The notes beneath the pieces were generated by a model that saw only the letters and a list, made by a program, of their open reading frames with translations, made no database searches and had not been told where the DNA came from. This document shows, one piece after another, positions 25,516 to 33,229 of a DNA stretch of 33,229 nt. This DNA comes from an uncultured Lachnospiraceae bacterium. Its GTDB lineage: Bacteria; Bacillota; Clostridia; Lachnospirales; Lachnospiraceae. Where the stretch lies: positions 1 to 33,229 of the forward strand of contig CACZXG010000019.1 in assembly GCA_902785055.1 (NCBI GenBank). Direction: 5' to 3'. A program made the translations under genes and the position numbers. The stretch's first letter is position 1; each line of letters starts with the position of its first letter.

Positions 25516-26193
25516 TCAGTGATGCGGATTGAGCAGTTTCTCCGTCATGACAAGAAGTCCCGTGCCCTCAGAAATCGAATAATAAGCCCCTTTACTGCCG
25601 CCTTTCGGCAGAGTTTCATTGCTGCCGCCGACCGGATAGTCGTTCGGGACTGCGGCATTTTTTACTTCATACTTCATTCCCCGGATCGTTACATCGCGAA
25701 GGCTCCTGTCAAGCGAAAACAGCGATACTGTTCCCTCGAAATCCTCGGGGATCTCAAATACACCGGGTCCGATCACTGTCACACGGGTATTGACGTCCAG
25801 CATAAAGGCCCTCCCTCCGTGTCGCAGGATCCAGACCATTGTCTGGATATTGGCCATTGTGTGATCGAGCCTTCCTCCCATCGCGCCGTAGATCATAAAT
25901 TCTTTATAGCCTCTCCGGATCCCGAGCCTGGCCGCAGCCATCGTATCGGTATCGTCCTTGACCACCGGGAGCTGCAGGAAATGGCCTTCTCCCATCTCGC
26001 GGTATTTTGCCACAATATCCGAGAACTCCTCTCCCAGGGAATCGAAATCTCCCAGAAGAAAATCGGGTTCGATCCCGCATTCCATTAAGTATTTCAGTCC
26101 GCCGTCAACCGCGATCACAAAATCCTGCGGCCTTTTCTCTATATTCATCGGGCGAAACTCTCCGGCGCATACCAGGATGCATCTTCCACTCAT
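25516..26193 (-). CDS. thiN: Thiamine pyrophosphokinase
   Basis: This 225-residue enzyme converts thiamine to thiamine pyrophosphate. Conserved blocks are AVDGGLKYL, LGDFDSLG, the DDTDTMAA metal/ATP segment and GAMGGRLDHTMAN. The C-terminal thiamine-binding half (GLKYEV-like RGMKYEV, then SNE) is intact. The ATG at 26193 has AGGA 8 nt upstream. The frame is open to 26289, but that extension contains a hairpin and has no ribosome site. It converges with the CDF gene across a 28-bp gap and lies 101 bp behind pgsA. Confidence 0.93.
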   Translation of the reverse strand: MSGRCILVCAGEFRPMNIEKRPQDFVIAVDGGLKYLMECGIEPDFLLGDFDSLGEEFSDIVAKYREMGEGHFLQLPVVKDDTDTMAAARLGIRRGYKEFMIYGAMGGRLDHTMANIQTMVWILRHGGRAFMLDVNTRVTVIGPGVFEIPEDFEGTVSLFSLDRSLRDVTIRGMKYEVKNAAVPNDYPVGGSNETLPKGGSKGAYYSISEGTGLLVMTEKLLNPHH

Positions 26194-26231
26194 CGATATG
26201 TTCCTGCCTTTCCGGTTTGAAGATACAAGAC

Positions 26232-26261
26232 AGCCCTGTCGGGATCTCTCCCGGCAGGGCT
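26232..26261 (-). other. Stem-loop between pgsA and thiN
   Basis: AGCCCTG-T-CGGGA (26232-26244) pairs with TCCCG-G-CAGGGCT (26249-26261) around a 4-nt loop: 12 pairs with one mismatch on the minus strand. No T run follows on the minus strand, so it is not a standard terminator. It may be an mRNA processing or stability element, or a leaky terminator. Confidence 0.55.
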
Positions 26262-26294
26262 TAAACTGTTCACTTATTCTTTGCGGCAATATCT

Positions 26295-26831
26295 TTACAT
26301 GTCTCCCGCAAGTACCTGTTTGTTAGCCATGATATAAGTCCAAAGCGAGATCAGTGTGAGCGCCAGCGCGATCCACATAACTATGTTTGTGAGCAGCTGC
26401 AGCTGAGGGATATTCATGATCATCAGAATGATCATGGCCATCTGGAAATTGGTCTTAAACTTTCCCCAGTAGTTGGCTGCGATAACAACACCGTTCTCGG
26501 CTGCCACCAGGCGGAATCCGCTGATGATGAACTCTCTCGCCACGATGATCACGACGATCCAGGAAGGGATCCTTCCCAGTTCGATCAGGACGATCATGCC
26601 GGAGATCGTCAGGATCTTATCCGCCAGGGGATCCATAAACTTTCCGAAGTTCGTGATAAGATTATATTTTCTGGCGATGTAGCCGTCCGCGAAGTCTGTA
26701 AGAGACGCGACGACGAACAGTACCAGCGCCACCCACTTGAGGGGTTCATTGGTCTGTGACATCAACAGGGTCGCGACAAAGAAAGGCACTAGTACCATAC
26801 GCAAAACCGTAAGTTTATTCGGCAGATTCAT
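26295..26831 (-). CDS. pgsA: CDP-diacylglycerol-glycerol-3-phosphate 3-phosphatidyltransferase
   Basis: PgsA makes phosphatidylglycerol phosphate, the first committed step to phosphatidylglycerol and cardiolipin. The 178-residue integral membrane protein has the CDP-alcohol phosphotransferase signature DGYIAR...G...D...D at about 49-71. It has about five or six membrane helices. The ATG at 26831 has AGGAGG at 8 nt, inside the end of rimO, which it overlaps by 17 nt; coupling is likely. Confidence 0.96.
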   Translation of the reverse strand: MNLPNKLTVLRMVLVPFFVATLLMSQTNEPLKWVALVLFVVASLTDFADGYIARKYNLITNFGKFMDPLADKILTISGMIVLIELGRIPSWIVVIIVAREFIISGFRLVAAENGVVIAANYWGKFKTNFQMAMIILMIMNIPQLQLLTNIVMWIALALTLISLWTYIMANKQVLAGDM

Positions 26832-28170
26832 AGTACAATCCTCCTATAAGATCATATTCTCTGGATCCTGTGATCTTAACTTTCACAAGATCACCTGTCA
26901 TCAGTTCTCTCTGCGTTTCAATAAACAAAGCGCCGTCTATACCGGGCGCGTCTTTATATGTTCTCGCCAGATACACATGTTCTCCCGCGAGCTGCCCTTC
27001 CACCAGAGCTTCTACGACACGACCTTCCATTTCCTGCGCGGCTTCAAAGGCGATCTCCTGCTGAAGGAGCATGAGCTCTTTCTGTCTCTTCTTTTTGACC
27101 CGCGCGGGGATCTGGGGCGACATCTTAGCAGCCGGCGTTCCGTCCTCCTTCGAGTAAGTGAATACGCCCAGGCGGTCAAACCGCATTTCCCTGACAAAAT
27201 GAAGAAGCGCTCTGTGGTCCTCTTCCTTTTCCCCGGGGAATCCGGTGATCAGAGTTGTGCGCAGACAGATGTCAGGCATCATTTTCCTGAGCATCGCGAT
27301 CTTCTCAGTCAATTCCTGTCTGTTGGTGTGCCTTCCCATCCTCCTGAGTATTTCATCAGACGCGTGCTGGATCGGCATATCGATATAATGCAGGACCTGG
27401 GGAATATCCCTCATGGCCTCCGCGATCTCTTTAGTGATCTCCTCGGGATAGCAGTACATCAGGCGGATCCACTCGATCCCCGGTATGTCCGCAAGTTTCC
27501 TCAAAAGTTCGGGAAGCGCCTTGTGTCCGTACAGATCAGTCCCGTAAAGCGTCGTCTCCTGAGCCACCAGGATCAGCTCCCTGATCCCCTTCGACGCAAG
27601 AAGCCGCGCCTGTTCCAGCAGCTGCTCCATAGGAACACTTCTGTAGTGCCCGCGGATCGAAGGAATGACGCAGTAGGTGCAGCACTTGTCGCAGCCTTCG
27701 GCGATCTTGAGGTAACTGTAATAACCTCCGGTGGTGACGACGCGCTCCGCTGTCGTTCCAGTCCGTTTGTCCTCGCTGTCCACAAAAAGGTATCCGCCGG
27801 AGCCGGCAGGTCCTCCTTTTTGAAGGATCTCATCCAGAATATCCGCGATCCTGCCTTCGGAGGTGGTTCCGATCACGGCATCCACTTCGGGGATCTCTTT
27901 CAGCACCTCATCCTTATAGCGCTGCGCCATGCAGCCGGTTACGATCAGGGCTTTCAGCGTCCCTTCCGTTCTGCGCTCCGCAAGCGCGAGGATCTGTTCA
28001 ATGCTCTCCTTCTGGGCGTCCATGATGAAGCAGCATGTATTGACGATCGCGGCATCAGCTTCGTTCTCGTCATCTGTGAACTGATAGCCCCTCTCCCTCA
28101 GAGTGCCGAGCATCTCCTCGGAATCCACAAGGTTCTTATCGCAGCCGAGTGATACAAAAAAGATCTTCAT
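26815..28170 (-). CDS. rimO: Ribosomal protein S12 methylthiotransferase RimO
   Basis: RimO adds a methylthio group to an aspartate of ribosomal protein S12. The 451-residue protein has the UPF0004 domain with cluster cysteines C10 (SLGCDKN), C46 and C80, and the radical SAM cluster C160, C164, C167 (CDKCCTYC). A C-terminal TRAM domain follows. VAQETTLYGTDLYG is close to RimO, not MiaB. The ATG at 28170 overlaps the rpoZ stop by 4 nt. Confidence 0.96.
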   Translation of the reverse strand: MKIFFVSLGCDKNLVDSEEMLGTLRERGYQFTDDENEADAAIVNTCCFIMDAQKESIEQILALAERRTEGTLKALIVTGCMAQRYKDEVLKEIPEVDAVIGTTSEGRIADILDEILQKGGPAGSGGYLFVDSEDKRTGTTAERVVTTGGYYSYLKIAEGCDKCCTYCVIPSIRGHYRSVPMEQLLEQARLLASKGIRELILVAQETTLYGTDLYGHKALPELLRKLADIPGIEWIRLMYCYPEEITKEIAEAMRDIPQVLHYIDMPIQHASDEILRRMGRHTNRQELTEKIAMLRKMMPDICLRTTLITGFPGEKEEDHRALLHFVREMRFDRLGVFTYSKEDGTPAAKMSPQIPARVKKKRQKELMLLQQEIAFEAAQEMEGRVVEALVEGQLAGEHVYLARTYKDAPGIDGALFIETQRELMTGDLVKVKITGSREYDLIGGLYYESAE

Positions 28171-28475
28171 TCGGCAGTTTCATCTCCTTCTAAATACTCT
28201 TCCTCGTCCGTCTCTTCAAAGACGATCTCTTCCTCATCAGGTTCATTCTCCGCGAGAATGCGGATCTTGCCCTGGTTGAGCTCCTCAACGGCGATGGAGA
28301 GCGGCTTTTCGCCTTCGGGAACATCGATCAGCGGCTCATCGCCGTCTACGATCTGTCTTGCTCTCTTGGCTGTTGCCATAACGATGGAGTAGCGGCTGTT
28401 GATAACGGGAGTCTCTCCTTCCTCAACGCCCTTATTGACGACCTGCATTAAATCCACATAAGAGGGATGAATCAT
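28167..28475 (-). CDS. rpoZ: RNA polymerase omega subunit
   Basis: This 102-residue protein helps assemble RNA polymerase. The core IHPSYVDLMQ, SRYSIVMATAKRARQI and KPLSIAVEEL is clear. The C-terminal tail is highly acidic (EEE/DEEE runs). The ATG at 28475 has AAAGGAAC upstream; the longer frame lacks a site. The position after gmk is the usual Firmicutes order. Confidence 0.95.
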   Translation of the reverse strand: MIHPSYVDLMQVVNKGVEEGETPVINSRYSIVMATAKRARQIVDGDEPLIDVPEGEKPLSIAVEELNQGKIRILAENEPDEEEIVFEETDEEEYLEGDETAE

Positions 28476-28511
28476 GTTTGTACCTGTTCCTTTCTTAATA
28501 TACGCCTGATC

Positions 28512-28591
28512 ATCAGCGCATCCACAAAAGCGCTGATCTTTGCTCAATTTTCCAAATTATTACTATATCACAGAATTCCTTCTTTTGTACA
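28512..28591 (-). promoter_or_regulatory. Internal promoter and leader hairpin before rpoZ
   Basis: In the 175-bp gmk-rpoZ gap the minus strand has TGTACA (28586-28591), 18 nt, then TATAGT (28562-28567) preceded by TGA, an extended -10. About 25 nt downstream is a perfect 8-bp stem, ATCAGCGC/GCGCTGAT (28512-28519 with 28530-28537), in the rpoZ leader without a T run. rpoZ-rimO-pgsA-thiN may thus be expressed apart from gmk. Confidence 0.5.
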
Positions 28592-28650
28592 GGCTGTTTG
28601 ACGTTAATTACCGGCTTTATTTCTTGTCTGATCCTTATCTTATCTGCTCC

Positions 28651-29334
28651 TTACCGGTCCTGTTCCGCCATAAGACGCGCGCGGGCTGCCCGGGTCCGCT
28701 CGTCTATGATCTCAAGAAGTTCCTGAAGGAACCTGTCCTTGAACTCCGGATCATATCTGACGCCGCCTTCTCCGCTCTCGACGATCCGGTTCACCTCGCT
28801 CACGCAGTCGTCAAGCTCGTCGTTGATCACGATATAATCGTATCTCTTTATATGCTCCACTTCCTCCACCGCTCTCTTAAAGCGGTTGTCGATCTGTTCC
28901 TCTGTCTCCGTCTTTCTTCCGATCAGTCTTTTGGCCATCACTGCGGCGCTCGGAGTAGTTATGAAGATCAGGACCGCGTCCGGAAATGCCTTCTTGATCT
29001 GCATGGCTCCCTGGACTTCGATCTCCAGGATCACGTCCTTTCCCTTCGCCATGTTCTCTTCCACAAATGATCTGGGAGTCCCGTAATAGTGGTCCGCGTA
29101 TCCCGCGTGCTCCAAAAGCCCGCCGTTTCCGATCATTTCCTCAAACTCTTCATTGCTGACAAAATAGTAATTGACCCCGTGTACTTCCCCGTCTCTGGGT
29201 TTTCTGGTAGTCATCGATACGGAGAGTTTATAGTGGTCGTAGTCGTTAAGGAGCCTGTTTACCACAGTTCCCTTTCCCACTCCGGAGAATCCGGATATGA
29301 CCACCAGTTTGCCGGCTCTTTCATTCTCTGTCAT
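28651..29334 (-). CDS. gmk: Guanylate kinase
   Basis: Gmk phosphorylates GMP to GDP. The 227-residue protein has the P-loop GFSGVGKGT (residues 15-23), the GMP-binding SVSMTTRKPRDGE region, GVNYYFVS, HAGYADHYYGTP and DVILEIEVQGA. It is a little longer than the common 205-residue form because of a charged C-terminal tail. ATG at 29334 with AAAGGAGAG 9 nt upstream. Confidence 0.97.
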   Translation of the reverse strand: MTENERAGKLVVISGFSGVGKGTVVNRLLNDYDHYKLSVSMTTRKPRDGEVHGVNYYFVSNEEFEEMIGNGGLLEHAGYADHYYGTPRSFVEENMAKGKDVILEIEVQGAMQIKKAFPDAVLIFITTPSAAVMAKRLIGRKTETEEQIDNRFKRAVEEVEHIKRYDYIVINDELDDCVSEVNRIVESGEGGVRYDPEFKDRFLQELLEIIDERTRAARARLMAEQDR

Positions 29335-29389
29335 AAATCAGTTCTCTCCTTTTCCTTGCTTTCCGGTAATCCTGTCCCGATCTGTCTTT

Positions 29390-29674
29390 TTAGTTATCCT
29401 GATCCTGCTCTTCTCTGTTTATATCCTCTCTGGCGCCCTGGGCTCTTCCCCTGATCGTCTCGGGAAGCAGCGCGGAGAGTATGATGCGGTCATTTTCCAT
29501 GATGAGCACTGCCTTGGTCTTGCGCCCCTGAGTGGCGTCCACTGCCCTGCCGTCCTCTTTTGCCTTGGCTACAAGGCGTTTTACCGGAGCTGAGTCGGGA
29601 CTTACGATAGCGATGATCTTGCCCGCGTTTACGGTATTGCCAAAGCCGATATTGATAAATCTGAACGCTTCCAT
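29390..29674 (-). CDS. remA: RemA-family regulator (DUF370)
   Basis: This 94-residue protein matches RemA, a DNA-binding protein that in Bacillus subtilis activates matrix and osmoprotection genes. FINIGFGN, GKIIAIVSPDSAPVKRL and DATQGRKTKAVLIM are the family core. The tail beyond about residue 85 is Glu/Asp/Gln-rich. The ATG at 29674 has only a distant AAGGA site, which suggests coupling to yicC, ending 20 nt upstream. A short direct repeat CGAGTAAG flanks the yicC stop. Confidence 0.94.
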   Translation of the reverse strand: MEAFRFINIGFGNTVNAGKIIAIVSPDSAPVKRLVAKAKEDGRAVDATQGRKTKAVLIMENDRIILSALLPETIRGRAQGAREDINREEQDQDN

Positions 29675-29694
29675 TCTTTTTACTTACTCGTTCC

Positions 29695-30573
29695 TTACTC
29701 GATATTCTGGATCTGTTCCCTGACCTTCTCCACAGTAGTCTTAAGTTCGATCGCTCTGTCTGAGACCTCAAGGTTATCCGATTTGGAGAGGATCGTGTTG
29801 GACTCGCGGTTCATCTCCTGCGCGATAAAGTCGAGCTTGCGTCCGACGCCCTCGCTTCCGTCCAGGGCCTCTCTCGTGGCCTTGATATGGCTCTGCAGGC
29901 GAACCAGTTCCTCGTCCACGCATACCTTATCCGCGTAGATCGTAACTTCCTGAACGATCCTGCTGTCATCGACGACGGCGTCTCCGATCAGTTCCTTCAC
30001 CTTGTCATAGAGGCGCTGCCTGTAAGCAGCTACGATCTGCGGAGATCTCTCTGTGATGAAATCCACATGTCCCTGCATCTCATCGAGTTTACCGATCAGA
30101 TCATTTCTGAGGTACTCCCCTTCCCTGAGTCTGGCCCCGAGGAAATTCTCCGCCGCCTCGCATACCACGGCCCTGAGGCGCTCCCAGAGCTGTACCGGAT
30201 CCATCGGCTCCTCTTCCATTGTAAAGACGTCAGGATACTTGGAAAGGGTGGATACTCTGATGTCGTTGTCAAGACCGTACTCCTGCGCCATCTGACTGAG
30301 ATACTTCAGATATTCTCCGGCGATCTTGCTGTTGTACTTGACCTGCATATTAGCTTCCTTGAGGTCTTCATACGTGATATAGACATCCACCTTGCCGCGG
30401 CTGATATACTTCTTGAGTTCCGCACGGATCCCCGATTCCAGCATGCCCAGCTGTCTGGGCATCTTGATCCCGATATCAAGATAGCGGTTATTCACTGACT
30501 TTATTTCCACTGCGATCTTAAGATCTTCGTCAGCATACTCTGCTCTGCCGTATCCCGTCATACTCTTGATCAT
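29695..30573 (-). CDS. yicC: YicC-family endoribonuclease
   Basis: This 292-residue protein matches the YicC family, shown in several bacteria to be an endoribonuclease. The N-terminus MTGYGRAE, the SVNNRYLDI block and the conserved C-terminal EMNRESNTILSKS...IELKTTVEKVREQIQN are clear. The ATG at 30573 has GGAGG 8 nt upstream. It is the first gene of the remA-gmk-rpoZ run. Confidence 0.96.
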   Translation of the reverse strand: MIKSMTGYGRAEYADEDLKIAVEIKSVNNRYLDIGIKMPRQLGMLESGIRAELKKYISRGKVDVYITYEDLKEANMQVKYNSKIAGEYLKYLSQMAQEYGLDNDIRVSTLSKYPDVFTMEEEPMDPVQLWERLRAVVCEAAENFLGARLREGEYLRNDLIGKLDEMQGHVDFITERSPQIVAAYRQRLYDKVKELIGDAVVDDSRIVQEVTIYADKVCVDEELVRLQSHIKATREALDGSEGVGRKLDFIAQEMNRESNTILSKSDNLEVSDRAIELKTTVEKVREQIQNIE

Positions 30574-30610
30574 AGTTACAGTCCTCCATGCTAAAGATCA
30601 TATATAGCCG

Positions 30611-30639
30611 ATTTTACAGCGCTTTTACGCCTTTGTAAA
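30611..30639 (-). promoter_or_regulatory. Sigma-A promoter for yicC
   Basis: On the minus strand TTTACA (30634-30639) and TAAAAT (30611-30616) are exactly 17 nt apart. The -10 lies 37 nt before the yicC ATG. Confidence 0.75.
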
Positions 30640-30668
30640 GCAAGGACGCCTCACCTTTGGCGCTGCCG

Positions 30669-30697
30669 GCGACAAGCTTCGGGCATTATGTTATAAT
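30669..30697 (+). promoter_or_regulatory. Sigma-A promoter for rqcH
   Basis: GCGACA (30669-30674) and a perfect TATAAT (30692-30697) are 17 nt apart, 42 nt before the rqcH ATG. It is divergent from the yicC promoter. Confidence 0.7.
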
Positions 30698-30739
30698 CAG
30701 ATGATCTGACCTTATACATAATGAAAGGAAACTGATTCC

Positions 30740-32575
30740 ATGGCATTTGACGGCATCACTACCGCCTGTCTTATGAAGGAGTTCTCCGACAGACTGACAG
30801 GCGCGAGAATATACAAAATAGCGCAGACGGACCGCGACGAACTGGTCCTTACATTAAAGCCCTCCGCTGAGCGGGGAGGCGGCCAGTGCAGGCTCTATCT
30901 CTCCGCAGACGCCTCTCTCCCCCTTGCCTATTTCACGGCCAAAAACAGACAGGCTCCGCTTCAGGCGCCCTCCTTCTGTATGCTTCTTCGCAAACACCTT
31001 CAGAACGGCAGGATCCTCTCGGTCACCCAGCCGGGTCTTGAACGTGTTCTGCGCTTTGAAGTAGAGCACCTCGACGAGATGGGCGATCTCTGCCGCCACA
31101 CGCTTGTCATTGAACTGATGGGCAAGCACAGCAATATCATCTTTCTTGATGATCAGGAGAAGATCGTCGACAGCATCAAGCACATCTCTTCACTGGTAAG
31201 CTCAGTCAGGGAAGTGCTTCCGGGCAGGCCCTATTTTGTCCCGGACACCAGAAACAAAAAGGATCCGCTCCTGGAGACCGCTGAAGGCTTCGATGCTCTT
31301 ATGCGCAGCCAGCAGGTTCCTCCTGCCAGACTCCTTCTCTCCACTTACACGGGTCTCTCCACACAGATGGCCGAGGAACTGTGTCACAGAGCGGCGATCA
31401 CCAATGACAGGAGCGCTTCCTCGATGACAGATGAGGACCGCGCTTCCCTGTGGAAGGAATTCCGCTCCCTTATGCAGGAAGTGGCAGAAGGGTCCTTCGC
31501 GCCCTCCATTTATTATAAGAAAGAAGACGGAGGCCGCCGCGGCGCTCCGGCAGGTTACGCGGCCGTTTCCATGCGCGTCTTCACCGATTCCGGCTCACGC
31601 TTTGAGGAGGTCCGCTTCGATTCCATGTCCGAACTTCTGGAAGTCTTCTATGACCAGAAGAACGAAGTCACAAGGATCCGCCAGAAATCAGTGGATCTTC
31701 GCCATGTCGTCCAGACGATCCTTGAGCGTGACATTCACAAGTACGACCTGCAGTGCAAACAGATCCGGGATACCGAGAAGCGGGACAAATACAGGATCTA
31801 CGGAGAACTGCTCAACGCATATGCCTATTCGATCCCCGAAGGTGTAAAGTCCTGCGAAGTAGATAACTACTACACCGGCGAAAAGATCCGCATTCCGCTG
31901 GATCCGACGCTGACTCCGACCCAGAACGCCAAGAAATATTTTGACAGGTATACCAAACTCAAGAGGACCCACGAGGCTCTCACCGGGCTTACCGCCGAAG
32001 TGAAGGCCGAGATCGACCACCTGGAGAGCATACGCACTTCGCTCGATCTTGCCACCAATGAGGGCGACCTGGCACAGATCCGTCAGGAACTGGAGGACAG
32101 CGGACTCGTCCGCAGGCACACGGGCGCCGGCAAAAAGAGACCCGGCTTCGATAAGTCAGGCAGCAAAAAAGGGCGGGCCCGCACTCCGGTCAGCAGGCCT
32201 CTGCATTACGTCAGCAGTGACGGCTATGACATTTATGTCGGCAAGAACAACACCCAGAACGACCAGCTGACTTTCCATTTCGCCGAGCCGAATGACATCT
32301 GGATGCACGCCAACGATATGCCCGGTTCCCACGTCATCCTGCGCTCCGCCGGCAGGTCCATGGAGGAGATTCCCGACCGCGCCTTCGAAGAGGCAGCTTC
32401 TCTCGCCGCGTGGTATTCCGCCGGTCGTGAGCAGGGCAAGGTGGAGATCGACTATCTCCTTCGCCGGAACGTAAAAAAGCCCGGCGGGTCCAAGCCGGGA
32501 TTTGTCGTTTACTACACCAATTATTCTATTCTTGCCAAGGCCGACATCTCAGGCCTGAGGGAAGTTTCTGACTGA
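30740..32575 (+). CDS. rqcH: RqcH (NFACT protein, ribosome quality control)
   Basis: RqcH binds stalled 50S subunits and adds C-terminal alanine tails that mark the nascent chain for decay. The 611-residue protein starts MAFDGITTACLMKE, the NFACT-N signature. It has central coiled coils (about 290-460) and the C-terminal NFACT-R domain (YDIYVGKNNTQND, DIWMHANDMPGSHVI) at about 490-600. A basic Gly/Lys/Arg-rich linker (about 460-485) precedes NFACT-R. It was long annotated as a fibronectin-binding protein. ATG at 30740 with GAAAGGA upstream. Confidence 0.96.
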   Translation: MAFDGITTACLMKEFSDRLTGARIYKIAQTDRDELVLTLKPSAERGGGQCRLYLSADASLPLAYFTAKNRQAPLQAPSFCMLLRKHLQNGRILSVTQPGLERVLRFEVEHLDEMGDLCRHTLVIELMGKHSNIIFLDDQEKIVDSIKHISSLVSSVREVLPGRPYFVPDTRNKKDPLLETAEGFDALMRSQQVPPARLLLSTYTGLSTQMAEELCHRAAITNDRSASSMTDEDRASLWKEFRSLMQEVAEGSFAPSIYYKKEDGGRRGAPAGYAAVSMRVFTDSGSRFEEVRFDSMSELLEVFYDQKNEVTRIRQKSVDLRHVVQTILERDIHKYDLQCKQIRDTEKRDKYRIYGELLNAYAYSIPEGVKSCEVDNYYTGEKIRIPLDPTLTPTQNAKKYFDRYTKLKRTHEALTGLTAEVKAEIDHLESIRTSLDLATNEGDLAQIRQELEDSGLVRRHTGAGKKRPGFDKSGSKKGRARTPVSRPLHYVSSDGYDIYVGKNNTQNDQLTFHFAEPNDIWMHANDMPGSHVILRSAGRSMEEIPDRAFEEAASLAAWYSAGREQGKVEIDYLLRRNVKKPGGSKPGFVVYYTNYSILAKADISGLREVSD

Positions 32576-32599
32576 GTAAAAAAATGGAGCTTGTTGCGT

Positions 32600-32676
32600 T
32601 CGAGCAGCCCTCTCGAGACATAAGATTTTTCTTTTTCGGGGGGCTGTCCGCAGCTTCTTCCAGCCTGACAGCCCCC
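32600..32676. other. Overlapping stem-loops between convergent rqcH and larE
   Basis: TCGAG/CTCGA (32600-32616) is followed 9 nt later by a T-rich run (32626-32636), a weak terminator for rqcH. A separate strong stem pairs GGGGGCTGTC (32639-32648) with GACAGCCCCC (32667-32676), 6 nt past the larE stop. An upstream CAGCCC (32605-32610) could also pair with the GGGCTG arm, giving alternative folds. Confidence 0.5.
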
Positions 32677-32682
32677 TATCAT

Positions 32683-33229
32683 TCAAAGTACTTCGTTCAT
32701 ACTGCCTGTCCGATATCCTTCGAGATCCATCGAGACATATTCAAAGCCGTATTCCCGCAGTTTTCCTGTGATCTGAGCCTGGTTCTCCAACAGCTTCCCG
32801 AACTCCGAAGGCAGCACCTCGATCCTGGCCAGCCGCCCGTCATTTCCGTGGATCCTCACCCGGTACTGCTTAAAGCCCAGTTCCCGCAGAAGTTCCTCAG
32901 ATCTCTCGACTCTGAGAAGCTTTTCGTCGCTGATCGTCTCCCCGTACACAAATCTCGTGGCAAGGCAGGCCATAGACGGCTTGTTCCAGGTCGGAAGCCC
33001 CAGCCTCTCCGAGATCTCCCTGATCTCTGACTTGGAGAGCTCAGCCTCCCGAAGAGGACTCAGCACGCCGAGCTCGGCGATCGCCTTTAGCCCGGGCCTG
33101 TAATCGGAGAGATCGTCCAGGTTGGACCCTTCCGCGACCTTCTCAAATCCGTTTTCCCGCGCGGCTTCGATCATCCTGCCGAAGAGCTCTTTTTTGCAAA
33201 TATAGCACCTGTCTGCCGGATTCTCCCGA
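32683..33229 (-). CDS. larE: LarE-like ATP-dependent sacrificial sulfur transferase (C-terminal part, cut by window end)
   Basis: LarE donates sulfur to build the nickel-pincer cofactor of lactate racemase. The frame stays open from the first internal Met (33174) to the window edge. The added residues include ADRCYICKKELF, which is the conserved family block, so the gene begins beyond the window. The visible part has EGSNLDDLSDYRPG, the Cys-bearing MACLATRF segment and RVRIHG. About 182 of an expected 260-280 residues are present. Other lar genes are not in the window. Confidence 0.88.
   Translation of the reverse strand, partial: RENPADRCYICKKELFGRMIEAARENGFEKVAEGSNLDDLSDYRPGLKAIAELGVLSPLREAELSKSEIREISERLGLPTWNKPSMACLATRFVYGETISDEKLLRVERSEELLRELGFKQYRVRIHGNDGRLARIEVLPSEFGKLLENQAQITGKLREYGFEYVSMDLEGYRTGSMNEVL

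Noticed and set aside
26232-26261. Rho-independent terminator between pgsA and thiN
   Set aside because: The stem is good but no T run follows on the transcribed strand, so it is listed only as a stem-loop.
26737-28152. 471-residue open frame on the plus strand
   Set aside because: Antisense shadow of rimO; no ribosome site and no recognisable family.

Overview
The window looks like a chromosomal segment of a Clostridia-class Bacillota, most likely Lachnospiraceae-like. This is inferred from Shine-Dalgarno sites of the AGGAGG type, near-consensus sigma-A promoters, a type III glutamine synthetase, RemA, RqcH, the hisS-aspS pair, and the yicC-remA-gmk-rpoZ order. Composition is moderately GC-rich. 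Nearly all genes lie on the minus strand; only glnA (type III), a cation diffusion facilitator and rqcH are on the plus strand. No rRNA, tRNA, CRISPR array or prophage was seen.

Layout in plus coordinates. 1-800: an IS200-type element (tnpA plus subterminal hairpins) with an unusual set of GCCCC/GGGGC hairpins behind the transposase. 858-3885: hisS and aspS; aspS is broken by an internal deletion that removes class II motif 1 and shifts the frame. 4026-6808: dprA and a comM-like AAA+ gene, overlapping by 4 nt, for DNA uptake and recombination. 7171-10278: lepA-hemW. 10318-17887: five tightly packed genes encoding two MalF/MalG-type permeases, a MacA/HlyD-type adaptor, a two-pass protein with a MacB-core-like extracellular domain, and a lipoprotein fusing a propeller-like region to a solute-binding domain; no ATPase is encoded. 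18038-22034: an L,D-transpeptidase, glutamate 5-kinase and phosphoglycerate mutase (gpmI). 22232-25487: glutamine synthetase III and a probable Mn-type CDF exporter. 25516-30573: a housekeeping run of yicC, remA, gmk, rpoZ, rimO, pgsA and thiamine pyrophosphokinase. 30740-32575: rqcH. 32683 to the end: the 3' part of larE.

The strongest candidate for an undescribed system is the five-gene operon at 10318-17887. It combines importer-type permeases with parts that resemble the periplasmic side of a MacAB efflux pump, and several of its proteins carry short tandem-repeat or low-complexity insertions. The most striking single anomaly is the damaged copy of aspS, normally an essential gene. It is either a real pseudogene, which would require another AspRS elsewhere, or an assembly or sequencing error. 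Function calls come from reading motifs and overall family resemblance; no database search was run.
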